From an uncultured Pelagibacteraceae bacterium (GTDB lineage: Bacteria > Pseudomonadota > Alphaproteobacteria > Pelagibacterales > Pelagibacteraceae): a stretch of 18,277 nucleotides of DNA. Shown here piece by piece: positions 16,191-18,277 of the stretch. The notes beneath the pieces are model-generated. The model had not been told where the DNA came from, did not search any database, and was given only the letters and a program-made list of their open reading frames with translations. Numbering within the stretch: the stretch's first letter is position 1; the number at the start of each line of letters is the position of its first letter. The stretch lies in assembly GCA_902570545.1 (NCBI GenBank), contig CACFYO010000015.1, positions 1 through 18,277 on the forward strand, read 5' to 3'. The position numbers were made by a program, and so were the translations under genes.

Positions 16191-17353
16191 TGAAAAAAAA
16201 TTTTTTATTTACTAGTGAGTCAGTGTCAGAGGGACACCCGGATAAAGTTTGTGACAGAATTTCAGATATGGTTGTAGATAGTTTTTTAGCGTCCGAACCT
16301 CAAGCAAGAGTTGCTTGTGAAACTTTAACGACAACAAATAAAGTTGTATTAGCTGGAGAAGTAAGAGGACCAGAACTTAAGGAAGATGAGTTAATCTCAA
16401 AAGTTAGAGAATGTATTAAAGATATTGGCTATGATCAAGATGGCTTTTCTTGGAAAGAGCAAACTAAAATTGAAACACATTTACACTCACAATCAGCTGA
16501 TATCGCAATGGGCGTAGACTCTGCAGGAAATAAAGATGAGGGTGCTGGAGACCAGGGAATTATGTTTGGTTATGCTTGTAACGAAACAGATGTATTGATG
16601 CCAGCCCCAATCCATTACTCACATAAAATATTAAGATTAATGGCTGAAGATAGAAAGTCAGGAAAGTTGAATGGAATAGAGCCAGATTCAAAAAGTCAAA
16701 TTACAATCGAGTACAAAGATGGCATGCCCGCTGCTGTAACATCAGTAGTTATTTCTACACAACATTCAAAAGATGTCAGCTTAGCCCAAGTTAAAGAACT
16801 ATGTATGCCTTATATAGAGAGATCTATCCCTAAAAACTTATTGGGTAGTCTTGATGAAAAAGAGATTTATATTAACCCTACCGGAAACTTTGTAATTGGT
16901 GGCCCAGATGGAGACAGTGGTTTAACCGGAAGAAAAATTATTGTTGACACATATGGTGGAGCCGCACCTCATGGTGGGGGTGCATTTTCAGGAAAAGATC
17001 CTACAAAAGTTGATAGATCAGCTGCTTATGCATCAAGATATTTAGCTAAGAATGTTGTGGCATCAAAAATTGCAGACAAATGTTTAATTCAATTAGCTTA
17101 CGCTATTGGAGTGTCCAAACCACTATCAATTTATGTAGATTTATTTGATAATGATGAAGAAAAGAATTTGCATGTCGAAAAACTAATAAAAGAAAACTTT
17201 GATTTAAGTCCAAGAGGAATTAGAGAAATGCTAGGTTTAAATAAACCTATTTATGAAAAAACTGCTGCCTACGGTCACTTTGGGAGAATTCCTGAGAATG
17301 ATGGCTCTTTTTCTTGGGAAAAAACAGATAAATCTGGAGTTTTTAGTAAGTAA
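16190..17353 (+). CDS. metK: S-adenosylmethionine synthetase
   Basis: MetK joins methionine and ATP to make S-adenosylmethionine, the methyl donor for RsmI and radical-SAM cofactor for MiaB, both encoded nearby. The 387-residue length is standard. Signatures: the N-terminal methionine- and ATP-binding block [20 protein letters not shown] (residues 7-26), the hexapeptide [12 protein letters not shown] (about 121-132), [21 protein letters not shown] (about 237-257), and the P-loop-like [19 protein letters not shown] (about 261-280). The ATG overlaps the lnt stop by one base and is preceded by a strong Shine-Dalgarno sequence. There is no upstream intergenic space, so no SAM riboswitch can precede it directly; its expression would depend on the upstream operon or an internal promoter in lnt. 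Codons are noticeably less AT-extreme than in the surrounding genes, as expected of a highly expressed gene. Confidence 0.98.
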   Translation: MKKNFLFTSESVSEGHPDKVCDRISDMVVDSFLASEPQARVACETLTTTNKVVLAGEVRGPELKEDELISKVRECIKDIGYDQDGFSWKEQTKIETHLHSQSADIAMGVDSAGNKDEGAGDQGIMFGYACNETDVLMPAPIHYSHKILRLMAEDRKSGKLNGIEPDSKSQITIEYKDGMPAAVTSVVISTQHSKDVSLAQVKELCMPYIERSIPKNLLGSLDEKEIYINPTGNFVIGGPDGDSGLTGRKIIVDTYGGAAPHGGGAFSGKDPTKVDRSAAYASRYLAKNVVASKIADKCLIQLAYAIGVSKPLSIYVDLFDNDEEKNLHVEKLIKENFDLSPRGIREMLGLNKPIYEKTAAYGHFGRIPENDGSFSWEKTDKSGVFSK

Positions 17354-17359
17354 ATATTG

Positions 17360-17387
17360 TTGATAATAAATAAAAAATAACTATATT
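17360..17387 (+). promoter_or_regulatory. Candidate sigma70-type promoter upstream of nusA
   Basis: TTGATA at 17360-17365 and TATATT at 17382-17387 each match five of six consensus bases and are separated by 16 bases. Transcription would start near 17394, giving a leader of about 55 bases that contains the hairpin at 17410-17437. It is the longest non-coding gap in the window (95 bases), which supports a regulatory role, but matches of this quality also arise by chance in AT-rich DNA. Confidence 0.4.
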
Positions 17388-17399
17388 CCAGACACATTG

Positions 17400-17411
17400 T
17401 TGAAATTTCAA
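17400..17411. repeat. 12-bp perfect palindrome before the nusA leader hairpin
   Basis: TTGAAATTTCAA reads the same on both strands and directly abuts the terminator-like hairpin, sharing two bases with it. It could be a protein-binding half of the leader or simply chance; no known operator was recognised. Confidence 0.3.
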
Positions 17412-17437
17412 AAATGGGCTTAGGCCCATTTTTTTTT
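17410..17437 (+). terminator. Intrinsic terminator or attenuator hairpin between metK and nusA
   Basis: A perfect 10-bp stem (17410-17419 with 17424-17433) has the GC core GGGC/GCCC, a TTAG loop, and a run of nine T from 17429 to 17437. This is the one clear rho-independent terminator noticed in the window. It ends only 11 bases before the nusA ATG, leaving no room for a promoter after it. So nusA must be reached by read-through, which makes an attenuator role likely in addition to ending part of the metK transcripts. Confidence 0.8.
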
Positions 17438-17448
17438 GGCTAAAAGTT

Positions 17449-18277
17449 ATGTTAAATAGAAGAGCAGATAAATTAGAATTATTAAGGATCGCCGAGGCAG
17501 TAGCACTAGAGAAATCAATTGATAAAGAGCTTATTATAGGATCAATGGAAACTGGAATTGCTAAAGCAGCAAAGTCTAAATTTGGATCAGATAACGAAAT
17601 CAAAGTAGAAATTAATCGAGATAATGGAGATATAGCAATATTCAGAAAATTATTAATTGTTGAAAATCCAGAGAATTCAAACTCAGAAATCACTCTAGGT
17701 GATGCGATCAAACTTAACCAATTAAATAAAGATAAACAAATAGGAGACGAGGTTCTTCAGCCGTTACCATCATTTGATTTTGGAAGAATTGCAGCTCAAA
17801 CGGCAAAACAAGTAATAAGTTTTAATGTTAGAGAAGCAGAGAGAGAAAGACAATTCAATGATTTTATCGACAAAAAAGATACAATATTAAGTGGAATAGT
17901 AAAAAGATTGGAATTTGGAAATGTTATAGTAGATTTAGGTAGAACAGAGGCAATTATACAAAAAAATGAGATGATACCAAGAGAAAATATAAAAGCAGGT
18001 GATAGAATAAAAGCATATTGTCTTGATGTAAGACGAGAACCAAGGGGTCAACAAATATTTTTATCTAGAGCCCACCCAAAATTTATGGATAAATTATTTG
18101 TTCAAGAAGTACCAGAAATATATGATGGATTAATTGAAATTAAATCGTCTTCAAGAGATCCAGGTAGTAGAGCCAAAATATGTGTGAAAGCAATAGATAC
18201 GTCGTTGGATCCTGTTGGAGCATGCGTTGGAATGAGAGGAAGTAGAGTTCAGGCTGTTGTTAATGAATTGCAAGGGG
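17449..18277 (+). CDS. nusA: Transcription elongation/antitermination factor NusA, N-terminal part (cut by window edge)
   Basis: NusA binds RNA polymerase and nascent RNA and modulates pausing, termination and antitermination. The first 276 codons are present; the gene continues beyond the window. The start MLNRRADKLELLRIAEAVALEKSID has the alphaproteobacterial form of the NusA N-terminal domain (about 1-130, with GIAKAAKSKFG and AAQTAKQVI). The S1 RNA-binding domain follows at about 140-205 (LSGIVKRLEFGNVIVDLG), with FLSRAHPKFMDKLF and the start of the first KH domain (DPVGACVGMRGSRVQAVVNEL). The ATG is preceded by a terminator-like hairpin and a weak ribosome site. In most bacteria rimP directly precedes nusA and in alphaproteobacteria trmB often precedes rimP; both are missing from this position. 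The hairpin suggests feedback control by read-through. Confidence 0.96.
   Translation, partial: MLNRRADKLELLRIAEAVALEKSIDKELIIGSMETGIAKAAKSKFGSDNEIKVEINRDNGDIAIFRKLLIVENPENSNSEITLGDAIKLNQLNKDKQIGDEVLQPLPSFDFGRIAAQTAKQVISFNVREAERERQFNDFIDKKDTILSGIVKRLEFGNVIVDLGRTEAIIQKNEMIPRENIKAGDRIKAYCLDVRREPRGQQIFLSRAHPKFMDKLFVQEVPEIYDGLIEIKSSSRDPGSRAKICVKAIDTSLDPVGACVGMRGSRVQAVVNELQG

Noticed and set aside
17343..17711. A 122-codon open frame on the minus strand opposite the start of nusA
   Set aside because: It is antisense to well-conserved nusA codons, has no recognisable domain and spans the metK-nusA leader; nusA explains the sequence.
1..18277. Search for a mobile element, CRISPR array, defence or toxin-antitoxin module, or a new multi-gene system
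   Set aside because: All long frames are core housekeeping genes in conserved order, and no direct-repeat arrays, transposase motifs or integrase sites were seen by eye.

Overview
This window is a compact, AT-rich piece of chromosome of the kind found in a free-living alphaproteobacterium with a streamlined genome. The marine SAR11/Pelagibacter lineage is the best guess. The reasons are the very A/T-biased codons (proteins rich in Lys, Asn, Ile and Phe), gaps between genes that are mostly under 50 bases or negative, and an alphaproteobacterial gene order (tsaB, fur-type regulator, miaB, phoH, ybeY, lnt, metK, nusA). No rRNA or tRNA gene, insertion sequence, prophage, CRISPR array or toxin/defence island was seen. 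No stretch longer than about 100 bases lacks a gene.

Layout. Left part (1-3479): the start of grpE on the minus strand diverges from rdgB (nucleotide-pool cleaning). A periplasmic LpoA-like binding-fold protein (minus) follows, then rsmI (16S rRNA methylation) and a two-BON-domain lipoprotein. The last three recall the E. coli yraL/lpoA/yraP neighbourhood. Middle part (3492-10058): a long two-domain malic enzyme (minus) diverges from a plus-strand run of murJ (lipid II flippase), trpS, an Nfu-type Fe-S carrier and a Bax-like membrane-anchored glucosaminidase. A secreted polysaccharide deacetylase (10050-11102, minus) overlaps the genes on both sides. Right part (11050-18277): a plus-strand run of tsaB (unusually short), fur-family regulator, miaB, phoH, ybeY, lnt, metK and the 5' part of nusA.

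Function. The genes fall into two themes. One is the translation apparatus: tRNA modification (tsaB, miaB), rRNA maturation (rsmI, ybeY, perhaps phoH), tryptophanyl-tRNA charging, SAM supply for the methyl and radical-SAM enzymes (metK) and transcription elongation (nusA). The other is envelope construction: murJ, the LpoA-like protein, the BON lipoprotein, Lnt (which would acylate that lipoprotein), the glucosaminidase and the deacetylase.

I see no undescribed multi-gene system. The most interesting points are signs of extreme compaction: a TsaB that keeps little more than its N-terminal domain, divergent genes whose 5' coding ends overlap, a probable leaderless rdgB transcript, missing members of a normally conserved operon (rimI, corC, trmB, rimP), and a small leader with a promoter and terminator hairpin in front of nusA.
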